From contig NZ_JALLIY010000009.1 in assembly GCF_023242315.1 (NCBI RefSeq), forward strand, positions 62,001-126,000: a stretch of 64,000 nucleotides of DNA. The letters run 5' to 3'. Within the stretch, counting starts at the first letter, position 1. The number at the start of each line of letters is the position of its first letter. Both the position numbers and the translations under genes were made by a program. Source of the DNA: Pseudomonas sp. MWU13-2105. Its GTDB lineage: Bacteria > Pseudomonadota > Gammaproteobacteria > Pseudomonadales > Pseudomonadaceae. The notes beneath the pieces are model-generated. The model saw only the letters and a program-made list of their open reading frames with translations. It made no database searches and was not told the DNA's origin. Below, one piece after another: positions 1-8,561 of the stretch.

Positions 1-53
1 GACTTGCTCACTTAAACGCATTCAATCTGAAACGCGCAACTTGACCTGAGCCA

Positions 54-160
54 GGACGCATACCTTGTGGGAGTGGTGTGAGAGCGGTGCCTGCCGGCGA
101 AGCTTTTGGTGGCCGCAAAGGCCTCTTCGCAACGGTCCAACTCCCACAAGGTATGCGTCC
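54..160. repeat. REPIN-like palindromic element with 20-bp arms
   Basis: Positions 54-73 and 141-160 are a perfect 20-bp inverted repeat, and the inner part contains the GCGAAG / CTTCGC blocks seen in the other palindromic elements of this window. The arms begin in sequence specific to this copy (GGACGCATAC) and then enter the family core (CTTGTGGGAG). It lies downstream of the small exported protein gene. It is non-coding; long open frames crossing it are artefacts of its high GC content. Confidence 0.75.
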
Positions 161-171
161 CGGCCTGATGC

Positions 172-351
172 TCAGTGCTGGGCTTTGTGATCCAGCGCGG
201 CATAGAAGTTGGCGCTCTGTTGCAGGTATTTCTGGGTGTAGCTCTGGGTGTGGCTTTTCGAGCTGTTGATTTCCACGCTGGCGCTGGCAGGCAGGGCCAC
301 GGTGGCAGAAACAGCGGAAGCGGCGATGATGGAGAAAAGATTGAAGTTCAT
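172..351 (-). CDS. Small exported protein of unknown function (59 aa)
   Basis: The predicted protein starts MNFNLFSIIAASAVSATVALPASA, a short charged N-terminus, a hydrophobic core and an ASA-type signal peptidase I site near residue 24. The predicted mature part of about 35 residues is rich in Ser, Gln, Tyr and His and ends in HKAQH. The ATG at 351 was chosen because a GAGG Shine-Dalgarno lies 9 nt upstream and the signal peptide begins there; an upstream start would add 18 residues with no such features. I do not recognise the family. It is probably a periplasmic or secreted peptide. Confidence 0.6.
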   Translation of the reverse strand: MNFNLFSIIAASAVSATVALPASASVEINSSKSHTQSYTQKYLQQSANFYAALDHKAQH

Positions 352-563
352 GGCGGTAACCCTCGATGTCAGTTGGCTTGCTTGCCCTTTCAGGCCGTGA
401 GTCAAAAGTACATCCGAGGGCTTGCATCGTTGAAATTCATTGCAGCAGTAGCGGATATCAGCGTCATTAATAGAAGCGCAAGTCCCTGATTCATCAGGGG
501 CTGCGGTCTATTGTCGCAGCGCGCGCACCTCGGACGACGAGGTGAACCGATGCGGCAAACGCC

Positions 564-842
564 TTATTCCTCTTCTTCGTCGCGCCCGGTGAAAGCGCTC
601 ATGCAGACCAGCCGATGCTCGCTGGAGTCGTCGCTCAGGGTCCAGCTTTGCAGGGCCTCGTCGAAGGTCGCCGCTTCAAGCTGGGCACGGGTGAAACTCC
701 AGCGTTTCTCGGCCCGGCCATCCATGCACTCGATCAGCAGGCGGCTGTCGTCGAGGGTGAAATCGAAGGCGTGCAGGCCGTCGACTTCAAGCATGTTGCA
801 GGTTTCAAGGGCACTGAGCAGGGTGTCGGTTGCAGCGGTCAT
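564..842 (-). CDS. Conserved small acidic protein, possibly DUF5629 family (92 aa)
   Basis: A 92-residue soluble protein with no signal peptide or membrane segment. It is acidic overall and ends in a run DEEEE. The middle (FDFTLDDSRLLIECMDGRAEKRWSFT) reads as a small beta-rich domain with a conserved Trp. It resembles a short protein common in Pseudomonas genomes that I believe is DUF5629, but the family name is from memory. It stands alone, followed downstream by a small CCCTGA/TCAGGG hairpin near 484-499. Function is unknown. Confidence 0.6.
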   Translation of the reverse strand: MTAATDTLLSALETCNMLEVDGLHAFDFTLDDSRLLIECMDGRAEKRWSFTRAQLEAATFDEALQSWTLSDDSSEHRLVCMSAFTGRDEEEE

Positions 843-906
843 GATGTTCTATCGTGTTTGGGGAAGTGCTCATGATAGGCGATATTGCCCTGCAGCGGAG
901 CCACTA

Positions 907-984
907 CCTGTGGGAGCGGAGCTTGCCCGCGAAGAGGCCCTTGATGCCGCCAAAAGCTTCGCGGGCAAGCTCCGCTCCCACAGG
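907..984. repeat. REPIN: two inverted REP cores with 28-bp perfect arms
   Basis: Positions 907-934 and 957-984 are a perfect 28-bp inverted repeat. Each arm reads CCTGTGGGAGCGGAGCTTGC followed by CCGCGAAG, and a 22-nt loop separates them. This is the cleanest copy of the family in the window and sits between the DUF5629-like gene and the RND exporter gene. Confidence 0.85.
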
Positions 985-1014
985 GGGGATTCAGCACCTG
1001 CACATCAGGTGTTC

Positions 1015-3399
1015 TCAATGGGAAAACAACGACCCACCGACCTTCCCCGCCAGCTTCTCCGGCTTGATCAGGAACCGCGCCAGCGCCGGCAACAGCCACA
1101 GCGCGCCGAACATGTTCCAGAGCAGCATGAAGGTCAGCATCAGGCCCATGTCGGCCTGGAACTTGATCGCCGAGAAGATCCAGGTGCACACCCCGATCGC
1201 CAGGCACAAGCCCGTGAACAGCACCGCCTTGCCGGTGGATTTCAGCGTCTGGTAATAGGCTTCCTGCAACGGCAGCCCGGCACGCAGGAAGCTTTCCAGG
1301 CGACTGTAGATGTAGATCCCATAGTCCACGCCGATCCCCACGCCCAGCGCCACCACCGGCAAGGTCGCGACCTTCACGCCGATGCCCATGAACGCCATCA
1401 ACGCGTTCCCCAGCACCGAGGTCAGCACCAGCGGCAGGACGATGCACAAGGTCGCCGCCCAGGAGCGGAAGGTGATCATGCACATGGTCGCCACGCAGAG
1501 GTACACCAGGACCAGGATGGTCAGTTCCGACTCCTTGATCACTTCGTTGGTGGCCGCCTCGATCCCGGCGTTACCGGCGGCGAGGAGGAATTCCAGGCCG
1601 TCCTTGTTGTTCTCCTTGGCGAAATCCTGCACCGCATGCACCGCGCGGTCGAGGGTCGCGGCCTTGTGGTCGTTGAGGAACACCAGCACCGGGGCCAGCG
1701 AGCAATTGTTGTTGTACAGGCCGTCGGCGCGGGCGATGGAGTTGTTCAGCACATCGGGGTTGCGCGACAGGGTTTCCCATTTCAGGTTGCCCTCGTTCAT
1801 ACCCTTGATCATCTGCTTGGATACGGTCACCAGGGAGATCGCCGACTGCACGCCCTCGGTGTTCTGCATCTTCCACATCAGCTCGTCGATGGGCGCCATG
1901 GCCTCATAGTGCGAACAGCCCTCGGGCGCGGTCTTGACCATCACCACCAGTACATCGGAACTGGTGGAGTAGTTGTTGATGATGAAACTGTTGTCCTTGT
2001 TGTAGCGCGAATCGGGACGCAGCTCCGGCGCGCCCTGGTCGAGGTCGCCGATCTTCAGGTTCTGCCCGTACCAGAGGCCGCCACCCAGGGCCAGCAAGGC
2101 CAGGACGATGGACACCGGGGCGACCCTGGGGCTGGCGAAATTCGCCAGCAGGCGCCAGAACGGGTGCTCGCGGGTCGCATCCTTCTTGCTGCGCCCGACC
2201 GCCCGCTTGCTGATGCCGACATAGGAGATCGCCACCGGCAGCAGGATCAGGTTGGTGAACACGATCACCGCCACGCCGATGGAGGCGCCGATGGCCAGTT
2301 CGCGGATCACGCCGATGTCGATGATCAGCAGGGTGATGAACCCCACGGCGTCGGCGAGGATCGCGATCATCCCCGGCAGGAACAGTTGCCGGAAGGTCCG
2401 CCGGGCCGCCGTCAGGGCGTTGTCGGCGTCGCTGGACTGCAAGGCGATGCCGTTGATCTTCTGCACCCCATGGGAGATACCGATGGCGAAGATCAGGAAC
2501 GGCACCAGCATCGAGTACGGGTCCAGGCCGAAGCCAAACGCGTGCATCAGCCCCAGTTGCCAGACCACCGCCACCAGGGTGGTGATCAGCACGGCGATGG
2601 TGCTGCGGATACACCAGGTGAACCAGTACAGCAGCACCAGGGTGATGACGAAGGCCACGCCGAAGAACAGCACCACCATGACCAGGCCGTCGATCAGGTC
2701 ACCGACCTTCTTGGCGAAGCCGACGATATGCACCTTGACATTGGGGTTCTGTGCTTCGAACTTGTCGCGGATCTTCTCTTCGAGCTGGTGGGAGAACTTC
2801 TGGTAGTCCAGCGCCAGTAACTTGCCCTGGTCCTGCGGGTCCGGGTAGGCCTCCAGCAGTGGGATATCGACAATGCTCGACTTGAAGTCGTTGGCCACCA
2901 GGCGCCCGACCTGACCGGACTTGAGTACGTTGTTGCGCAGTTTTTCCAGGCTGTCGGCCGAGCCGTTGTAGCTCTGCGGGATCACTTCGCCGCCAGCAAA
3001 GCCCTCCTCCGTCACCTCGGTCCAGCGCACGCTGGGGCTCCACAGCGACTTGAGGCCGGAACGGTCGACACCGGGAATGTAGAACACTTCGTCGTTGACC
3101 TGACGCAGGGTCTCCATGTACTCCTTGCTGAAGATATCGCCGTCCTTGGCCTCCAGCGAAATCCGCACGGTGTTGCCCAGGTTGGCGAGGTCATTGCGGT
3201 GCTCCATCATCTTTTCAATGAACGGATGCTTGAGCGGAATCATTTTCTCGAAGCTGGTGGACGGCCGGATCAGCGTGGCTTGCCAGAACAGGAAGGCGCT
3301 GACCAGCAGGCAGATGACGATCACTGCCGGGCGGTTGTTGAAAATCAGGCGCTCGAGAAACGTCGCCTTGTCTTGATGATGACTTTGCTGACTGCTCAT
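1015..3399 (-). CDS. RND-superfamily (MMPL-type) exporter, 794 aa
   Basis: This is a polytopic inner-membrane protein of the RND superfamily, the group of predicted exporters that work without a classical MFP partner. One membrane segment near residue 25 (AVIVICLLVSAFLFW) is followed by a large periplasmic loop and a bundle of helices around 235-395; the pattern repeats with a segment near 425 and a bundle around 640-775, giving the usual two-fold repeat. The loops contain the RND-like GFAKKVGDLIDGL and GNAGIEAATNEVI stretches. The start has AAAGGCGGG upstream and lies 18 nt after the YCF48 gene, so the two are probably co-transcribed. The substrate is unknown; such pairs elsewhere often travel with DUF1302/DUF1329 outer-membrane proteins, which are absent here. 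Confidence 0.85.
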   Translation of the reverse strand: MSSQQSHHQDKATFLERLIFNNRPAVIVICLLVSAFLFWQATLIRPSTSFEKMIPLKHPFIEKMMEHRNDLANLGNTVRISLEAKDGDIFSKEYMETLRQVNDEVFYIPGVDRSGLKSLWSPSVRWTEVTEEGFAGGEVIPQSYNGSADSLEKLRNNVLKSGQVGRLVANDFKSSIVDIPLLEAYPDPQDQGKLLALDYQKFSHQLEEKIRDKFEAQNPNVKVHIVGFAKKVGDLIDGLVMVVLFFGVAFVITLVLLYWFTWCIRSTIAVLITTLVAVVWQLGLMHAFGFGLDPYSMLVPFLIFAIGISHGVQKINGIALQSSDADNALTAARRTFRQLFLPGMIAILADAVGFITLLIIDIGVIRELAIGASIGVAVIVFTNLILLPVAISYVGISKRAVGRSKKDATREHPFWRLLANFASPRVAPVSIVLALLALGGGLWYGQNLKIGDLDQGAPELRPDSRYNKDNSFIINNYSTSSDVLVVMVKTAPEGCSHYEAMAPIDELMWKMQNTEGVQSAISLVTVSKQMIKGMNEGNLKWETLSRNPDVLNNSIARADGLYNNNCSLAPVLVFLNDHKAATLDRAVHAVQDFAKENNKDGLEFLLAAGNAGIEAATNEVIKESELTILVLVYLCVATMCMITFRSWAATLCIVLPLVLTSVLGNALMAFMGIGVKVATLPVVALGVGIGVDYGIYIYSRLESFLRAGLPLQEAYYQTLKSTGKAVLFTGLCLAIGVCTWIFSAIKFQADMGLMLTFMLLWNMFGALWLLPALARFLIKPEKLAGKVGGSLFSH

Positions 3400-3417
3400 A
3401 GATTCCCGCCTTTCTTG

Positions 3418-4470
3418 TTATTGGCCCAGCTCAGCGCCGGTCGGCGTGGTGGTGTGGGCGCCGCCCTGGCCGACGAGGATCAGGTTGCCGTTGCCGGCCG
3501 CCGTCACCGCCGACAGGGAAATCCGGTCGGGACGGTTGAACACGCTGAAGGTCACGCCGTCATCGCTGCTGCGGATCACGCTGCCGCCGTTGCCGACGAT
3601 CACCAGCGAGCCGTCGGCCAGCAAGGTCGCGCCGGACAGACCGAACTCCAGGGCGCCACGGGCGGCCCTGAGTTCCACCGGCTCCCAGCTGCTGCCGAAG
3701 TCAGTCGAACGGTAGAGATTGCCGCGCAAGCCGTAGGCCAGCAGCGTCGAGGGTTGGGCGGTGCCGATCACGCCGAACAGCGAACCCTGGTACGGGCCGT
3801 CGACGTGTTCCCAGGTCTGGCCCCAGTCGGCGGAGCGGAACATGCTGCCCTGCTCGCCCACGACGAACAGCCCGGCGTCCTTGACCGCGGCGATGGCGTT
3901 GAGGTGGAACTGGTCGGGGTTGTCGATGCGCTCGCTGACGTTTTCCCAGTGCTGGCCGCCGTCGGTGGTTTCCAGCAAGGCCCCGTAGGCGCCCACGGCA
4001 AACCCGGTGCTGGCGTCCTTGAACCAGAGGTCGAGCAAGGGTGCTTCACGCTTGAGGTCCTGGTATTGGCGGGTCCAGGTGGCGCCGCCGTCGCTGCTGG
4101 CGAGGATCTGCGCGTCGTGGCCGACGGCCCAGCCGTGCTGGTCATCGACGAAATAGACCGCGGTGAGCATCTGCCGGGTCGGGACCCGGGCCTGGGTCCA
4201 GTGGCCGCCCTGGTCGTCGGAGAAGAGGATGTGCCCGCGATCGCCGACGGCCACCAGCCGCTTGCCGGCGTGGACCACGTCGAGCAGCAGGCCCTTGATG
4301 GCCTTGGAGGATTCGATGGAGTAGACAGTGTCGGCAGTGCCGGGCGCCGCCGCGTATGCGCTGGCCGGCAGTGCCGCCAGTCCCGACAGCGCCAGCGCCG
4401 TCACCAGCAATGCCGTGCCGCGCCATGTCGGCGGACAGCAAGAACCCGTAGGCCTCACAGGCTCATTCAT
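3418..4470 (-). CDS. YCF48/BNR-repeat beta-propeller protein, exported (350 aa)
   Basis: The protein has an N-terminal export signal (hydrophobic TALLVTALALSGLAALPASA at about 19-38) and then repeated modules of the YCF48/BNR type, with recurring SSDGGATW, TTDGGQHW, SADWGQTW and STDFGSSW motifs and G-W-A-V-G strands, giving a beta-propeller in the periplasm. The ATG at 4470 is preceded by GGGGAGAAAGG. It is immediately upstream of, and likely co-transcribed with, the RND exporter gene, so it may be an accessory or assembly factor for it. The photosystem II assembly role of plant and cyanobacterial YCF48 cannot apply here. Confidence 0.8.
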   Translation of the reverse strand: MNEPVRPTGSCCPPTWRGTALLVTALALSGLAALPASAYAAAPGTADTVYSIESSKAIKGLLLDVVHAGKRLVAVGDRGHILFSDDQGGHWTQARVPTRQMLTAVYFVDDQHGWAVGHDAQILASSDGGATWTRQYQDLKREAPLLDLWFKDASTGFAVGAYGALLETTDGGQHWENVSERIDNPDQFHLNAIAAVKDAGLFVVGEQGSMFRSADWGQTWEHVDGPYQGSLFGVIGTAQPSTLLAYGLRGNLYRSTDFGSSWEPVELRAARGALEFGLSGATLLADGSLVIVGNGGSVIRSSDDGVTFSVFNRPDRISLSAVTAAGNGNLILVGQGGAHTTTPTGAELGQ

Positions 4471-4776
4471 AGACCTTTCTCCCCATTATTATTGTCAGGT
4501 CATACAACCTTTGAGGGCGCCTTCAAGGGCGTTTTCATGACTGCCTGGTCGTCTGGAACCGGCAATCTAGAGCCCCTTCTAAAGCTGGAGCTATCCTATC
4601 GGGCTTTGGAATCGTCTGACAATCGACGCCACGTTATCTTTTGTTAACCCGGGGCGTTGAGGGCAGGCCTGAATGATGGGGCATCAGGCGAGGTGATGAG
4701 CAAAGGCCACGGATGTGGCCTTTGTGGAGGTGAGTCAGGTGTTTCAAGGGTGTTTGTGCCGACGCAGGCAAACAGC
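4471..4776. other. Intergenic region between YCF48-like gene and pepN
   Basis: About 306 bases without a credible gene. It should hold the promoter of the YCF48-RND pair and, at its right end, the pepN terminator hairpin described separately. No convincing sigma-70 boxes stood out. Confidence 0.5.
4701..4724 (-). terminator. Hairpin downstream of pepN
   Basis: A perfect 10-bp stem (CAAAGGCCAC / GTGGCCTTTG) with a 4-nt loop lies about 50 nt beyond the pepN stop. There is no long U-tract, so it is either a weak intrinsic terminator or a 3'-end stabilising hairpin. Confidence 0.5.
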
Positions 4777-7434
4777 TTAAGCCAGGCTCTTGCTGACAAC
4801 CTCGTAGACATCCGCCGACAACTCGCCCGAACCGCGAATCCGCTCCAGCTCGGCCTTCATCAGTGCCTGGCGGGCACCGTCATACTTGCGCCAGCGGGTC
4901 AGCGGCGCCAACTGCCGGGAGGCGATCTGCGGATTCAGCGCATTGAGCTGGATCACCAGGTCCGCCAGGAAGCGATAACCGGAACCGTCCGCCGCGTGGA
5001 AGTTGATCAGGTTCTGCCCGGCAAAGGCACCGATCAACGCCCGCACCTTGTTCGGGTTCCGGATGGTGAACGCCGGGTGCTCCATCAACGCCTTGACCCG
5101 CTGCAAGCCGCCCGGTAACGGGCTGCCGGCCTGGACGCTGAACCACTGGTCCATGACCAGCGGATTGTCCTTGAAGTGCTCGGCGAAACTGGCCAGCGCC
5201 AAGGCCTTCTCGGCCTCGAACGGCGAGTTCACCAACACCGCCAGGGCAGTCAACCGCTCGGTCATGTTGTCGGCAGTCTCGAACTGCTCCAACGTCGCCG
5301 CCAGCACTTCAGGCCTGCCGCTGAGCATCAGGTACGACAGCGCGATGTTCTGCAGGGCACGCCGGGCGAAATGCTCGTTCTCGGCCACGTAAGCGGTGGT
5401 TTTCGATACCGCGCGATTGGCCTGGTAACGCTGCCACAAACCGTCGAACAACTGCTCGGCCAACTGCCGGCGGACGAACTCGCGGGCCGTGTGGATCGCC
5501 TCGACATCCGCCACTTCGCTGATCTCGGTGAGGTAGGCCTCCCCCGGCAGCGAGAGCATTTCGGCAACCATCGCCTGATCCAGCTGCTCGTTGCCCAGCA
5601 CGCTGCGCAAGGCCGTGACCAGACGCGGATCGAGCACCAGCGCTTGACCCTGTTGATGCTGGCCGATCAGTTCCTGCAACACCTGCACCGACAATTGCTG
5701 GCCGGCGTCCCAACGGTTGAAACCGTCGCTGTCGTGCTGCATCAGGAACATCAACTGGTCGCGATCGTAGGGGAAGCCCAGCTTCACCGGTGCCGAGAAG
5801 CCCCGCAGCAGCGACGGCAACGGCTTGGCGGCGATGCCGACAAAGATGAAGGTCTGTTCGGCTTCGGTCACCGAGAGCACCCGGCTGGTGGCGCCGGCGG
5901 CCGCTTCACCGGCCAGTTGCAGGGCAATTTCAGCGCCCCGGGCATCCAGCAGACCGATCTCCACTGGAATCACGAATGGCAGTTTTTCCTGCTTGTCCGG
6001 AGTCTGCGGGCAGCTCTGGCGGAAGGTCAGGCTGTAGGTCTTGGCGCTCGCATCGTAACTTTCACTGACGGCGAGACGCGGCGTACCGGCCTGGCTGTAC
6101 CAGCGCTTGAACTGGGTGAAATCGACGCCATTGGCATCTTCCATGGCCTTGACGAAATCGTCGCAGGTCACGGCCTGGCCGTCATGGCGCTGGAAATACA
6201 GGTCGCTGCCTTTGCGGAAACCTTCGGCGCCGAGCAGGGTGTGGATCATGCCGACCACTTCCGAGCCCTTCTCGTATACGGTCAGGGTGTAGAAGTTGGA
6301 GATCTCGATAAAGCTGTCCGGACGCACGGCGTGGGCCATGGGACCGGCATCTTCGGCGAATTGGTGGGTGCGCAGGTAGGCGACATCCTGGATCCGCTTG
6401 ACCGTGCGCGAGTTCATGTCGGCGGAGAAGCCGGCATCGCGGAACACCGTGAAGCCTTCCTTGAGCGACAGCTGGAACCAGTCGCGGCAGGTCACGCGGT
6501 TGCCCGACCAGTTGTGGAAATATTCGTGGGCGACGATCGCCTCGACCCGCTGGTGCGCGGCGTCGGTAGCGGTTTCGGCACGAGCCAGCACGGCGCTGGA
6601 GTTGAAGATGTTGAGGCCCTTGTTCTCCATGGCGCCCATGTTGAAGTCATTGACCGCAACGATCATGAAGATGTCCAGGTCGTACTCGCGCCCATAGACC
6701 TCCTCGTCCCAGCGCATGGACTTCTTCAGGCTGTTCATGGCGTGCTGGCACTTGTCGATATTTTCCGGCTCGACATAGATGCGCAGCGCGACGTTACGGC
6801 CGCTCATGGTCGCGAAGCTGTCTTCGACGCACCACAGGTCGCCGGCCACCAGCGCGAACAGGTAGGCCGGCTTCATGAACGGGTCTTCCCAGGTCGCCCA
6901 GTGCCGCCCGTCGTCCTGCGGACCGTTGCCCACCGGGTTGCCGTTGGACAGCAGCACCGGATAGCGATGCTGCTCGGCGATCACCGTGGTAGTGAACTTG
7001 CTCATCACATCCGGGCGGTCGAGGTAGTAGGTGATCTTGCGAAAGCCTTCGGCCTCGCACTGGGTGCAGAACATCGTGCCGGACTTGTACAGGCCTTCCA
7101 GGGCGGTGTTGGTTTCCGGGTGGATCTTCACGCTGGTGTCGACGCTGAAGCGCTCGCTGGCCGGGTGCAGGGTCAGGTGGCTGGCGTCGATCTGGTAGTC
7201 GTTGCCCGACAACACGCGGTCGTCGAGTTGCACCGACAGCAGTTCCAACAACTGGCCATCCAGCACCAGCGGCGGCAGCCCCGCGCCGGCTGCCGGGTTG
7301 CGGCGCATCACCAGCTGCGCATGGACCAGGGTATGGTCCTCGAACAACTCGAAGGTCAGGTGCGTCTCGTCGATCAGGTAGTCCGGTACCTGATAGTCCT
7401 TCAGATAGATCATCTTCGGTTGTTCGGTGCGCAT
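4777..7434 (-). CDS. pepN: Aminopeptidase N (M1 family zinc metallopeptidase)
   Basis: A cytoplasmic broad-specificity aminopeptidase that trims N-terminal residues from peptides during protein turnover. The 885 residues match the gammaproteobacterial PepN size. The exopeptidase motif GAMEN is at about 267-271 and the zinc site HEYFH is at 303-307, followed by the downstream ligand region NRVTCRDWFQLSLKEG. The start MRTEQPKMIYLKDYQ has AAGGA upstream. The DUF2797 gene lies 12 nt upstream in the same direction, so the two may share a transcript. Confidence 0.97.
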   Translation of the reverse strand: MRTEQPKMIYLKDYQVPDYLIDETHLTFELFEDHTLVHAQLVMRRNPAAGAGLPPLVLDGQLLELLSVQLDDRVLSGNDYQIDASHLTLHPASERFSVDTSVKIHPETNTALEGLYKSGTMFCTQCEAEGFRKITYYLDRPDVMSKFTTTVIAEQHRYPVLLSNGNPVGNGPQDDGRHWATWEDPFMKPAYLFALVAGDLWCVEDSFATMSGRNVALRIYVEPENIDKCQHAMNSLKKSMRWDEEVYGREYDLDIFMIVAVNDFNMGAMENKGLNIFNSSAVLARAETATDAAHQRVEAIVAHEYFHNWSGNRVTCRDWFQLSLKEGFTVFRDAGFSADMNSRTVKRIQDVAYLRTHQFAEDAGPMAHAVRPDSFIEISNFYTLTVYEKGSEVVGMIHTLLGAEGFRKGSDLYFQRHDGQAVTCDDFVKAMEDANGVDFTQFKRWYSQAGTPRLAVSESYDASAKTYSLTFRQSCPQTPDKQEKLPFVIPVEIGLLDARGAEIALQLAGEAAAGATSRVLSVTEAEQTFIFVGIAAKPLPSLLRGFSAPVKLGFPYDRDQLMFLMQHDSDGFNRWDAGQQLSVQVLQELIGQHQQGQALVLDPRLVTALRSVLGNEQLDQAMVAEMLSLPGEAYLTEISEVADVEAIHTAREFVRRQLAEQLFDGLWQRYQANRAVSKTTAYVAENEHFARRALQNIALSYLMLSGRPEVLAATLEQFETADNMTERLTALAVLVNSPFEAEKALALASFAEHFKDNPLVMDQWFSVQAGSPLPGGLQRVKALMEHPAFTIRNPNKVRALIGAFAGQNLINFHAADGSGYRFLADLVIQLNALNPQIASRQLAPLTRWRKYDGARQALMKAELERIRGSGELSADVYEVVSKSLA

Positions 7435-7446
7435 GAGGGCGTCCTT

Positions 7447-8244
7447 CTACTGATGCACGGCGAGCTGGTAGGCCGTGTATTTACGGATATTGATCACGCC
7501 GGTGTCGAAGATCAGGTACTGGCCCTTGATCCCCATCAGCGTGCCTTCGGCAATCGGGTCTTTGTCCAGGTTGAAGCTGACCACCTTGGTCGGGTAGTGC
7601 TCGATCGGGTAGCGGATTTCCAGCGGTTCGAGATCATGTACCGGCTGGATCGTCTGCAGGCCGAAGCGCGCCTGCAAGGCGGCAAGGCCCTCGGCACAGG
7701 ACTCGAACAGTTGGTCGCGCACCGCCTTGAGGTCCACCGCCGGCGCATCGCCCTTGAGCAAGGCGCGCCAGTTGGTCTTGTCGGCCACCTGGCTACGGAA
7801 CAGGTCCTCGACGAAGCCGGACTGCTGGCGGGTCGCCACACGGACGATCGGCAGCGCCTGGCTGGCGCCCTGGTCGAGCCAGCGGGTCGGCAACTGGGTG
7901 GCGCGGGTGATGCCGACCTTGATCCCCGACGAATTGGCCAGGTAGACCACATGCTCGGTCATGCAGAATTTTTCGCCCCAGGACGGCTCGCGGCAGGTGC
8001 CGGCGTCGTAATGGCAGCGTTCGGGACTCATGATGCAGGTGTCGCACTGGGCCAGCTTGGTCATGCACGGGTAGCAATAGCCCTGGCTGAAGCTGGTCTT
8101 GGTCTTGCGTCCGCAGTGGGTGCAATGAATCGCCCCGAGGAACTCCAGGCGCAGCTTCTGGCCGATCAACGGATTGACCGGCACCTCGCTGTCACCCAGG
8201 CGAAAGGCGTACTGCACCTGCGCGCCTTCAAGGCGCGTCGACAT
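7447..8244 (-). CDS. DUF2797 family protein (265 aa)
   Basis: A cytoplasmic protein of the DUF2797 family, often encoded beside pepN in Pseudomonas. The N-terminal half has a cysteine-rich cluster (CTHCGRKTKTSFSQGYCYPC, then CDTCIMSPERCHYDAGTC), which looks like a zinc-binding module. After it comes a segment resembling a GIY-YIG-like fold (VVYLANSSGIKVGITR), where a short-range nuclease-type motif would sit. The ATG at 8244 was chosen because homology-like sequence starts with MSTRLEGAQVQYAFRLGD; the longer open frame overlaps the upstream DUF1315 gene. Biochemical role unknown. Confidence 0.8.
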   Translation of the reverse strand: MSTRLEGAQVQYAFRLGDSEVPVNPLIGQKLRLEFLGAIHCTHCGRKTKTSFSQGYCYPCMTKLAQCDTCIMSPERCHYDAGTCREPSWGEKFCMTEHVVYLANSSGIKVGITRATQLPTRWLDQGASQALPIVRVATRQQSGFVEDLFRSQVADKTNWRALLKGDAPAVDLKAVRDQLFESCAEGLAALQARFGLQTIQPVHDLEPLEIRYPIEHYPTKVVSFNLDKDPIAEGTLMGIKGQYLIFDTGVINIRKYTAYQLAVHQ

Positions 8245-8273
8245 CTTGCTGATTGCACCGCGGCCAAGCTCGA

Positions 8274-8534
8274 TCAATGGATGGCATCCGACTTGAACAG
8301 GATGTTCGGCACCGGGGCCGACTTCGAGGCGCATTCCTGCACGCCCATGTAGCCGGTGCGCTGGTCTTCCGGCAGGTTCTGGGTTTCCCAGGCGATCATC
8401 GCCTGCAACGACAGCTCGCGCTGCTCGGCGCTGAGCTTGCGCCCGTCCGACCATTTGCCGATTTCCACCGCCAGTTTCAGGCTCTGGTAGATCTCGGGGG
8501 TGATGTTTTCAATCATTTCGATAAAAGAGGACAT
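8274..8534 (-). CDS. DUF1315 family protein, YeaC-like (86 aa)
   Basis: A small soluble protein beginning MSSFIEMIENITPEIYQSLK, with the family's central block GKWSDGRKLSAEQRELSLQA and the following WE dipeptide. The E. coli relative is YeaC, function unknown. GGAGAG precedes the start. It is 29 nt upstream of the DUF2797 gene, so the three genes DUF1315, DUF2797 and pepN form a same-strand series. Confidence 0.85.
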   Translation of the reverse strand: MSSFIEMIENITPEIYQSLKLAVEIGKWSDGRKLSAEQRELSLQAMIAWETQNLPEDQRTGYMGVQECASKSAPVPNILFKSDAIH

Positions 8535-8561
8535 GCGCTCTCCACGCGTGAAAAAAGTCGA

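Noticed and set aside
511..2820. A long plus-strand frame of 769 codons opposite the RND exporter
   Set aside because: It is the antisense shadow of the exporter gene: low-complexity His/Gln/Arg-rich translation, no start signal, typical of GC-rich opposite frames.
5176..8352. A 1058-codon plus-strand frame opposite pepN and the DUF2797 gene
   Set aside because: It spans two real genes on the other strand and has composition typical of antisense frames, with no recognisable domain.
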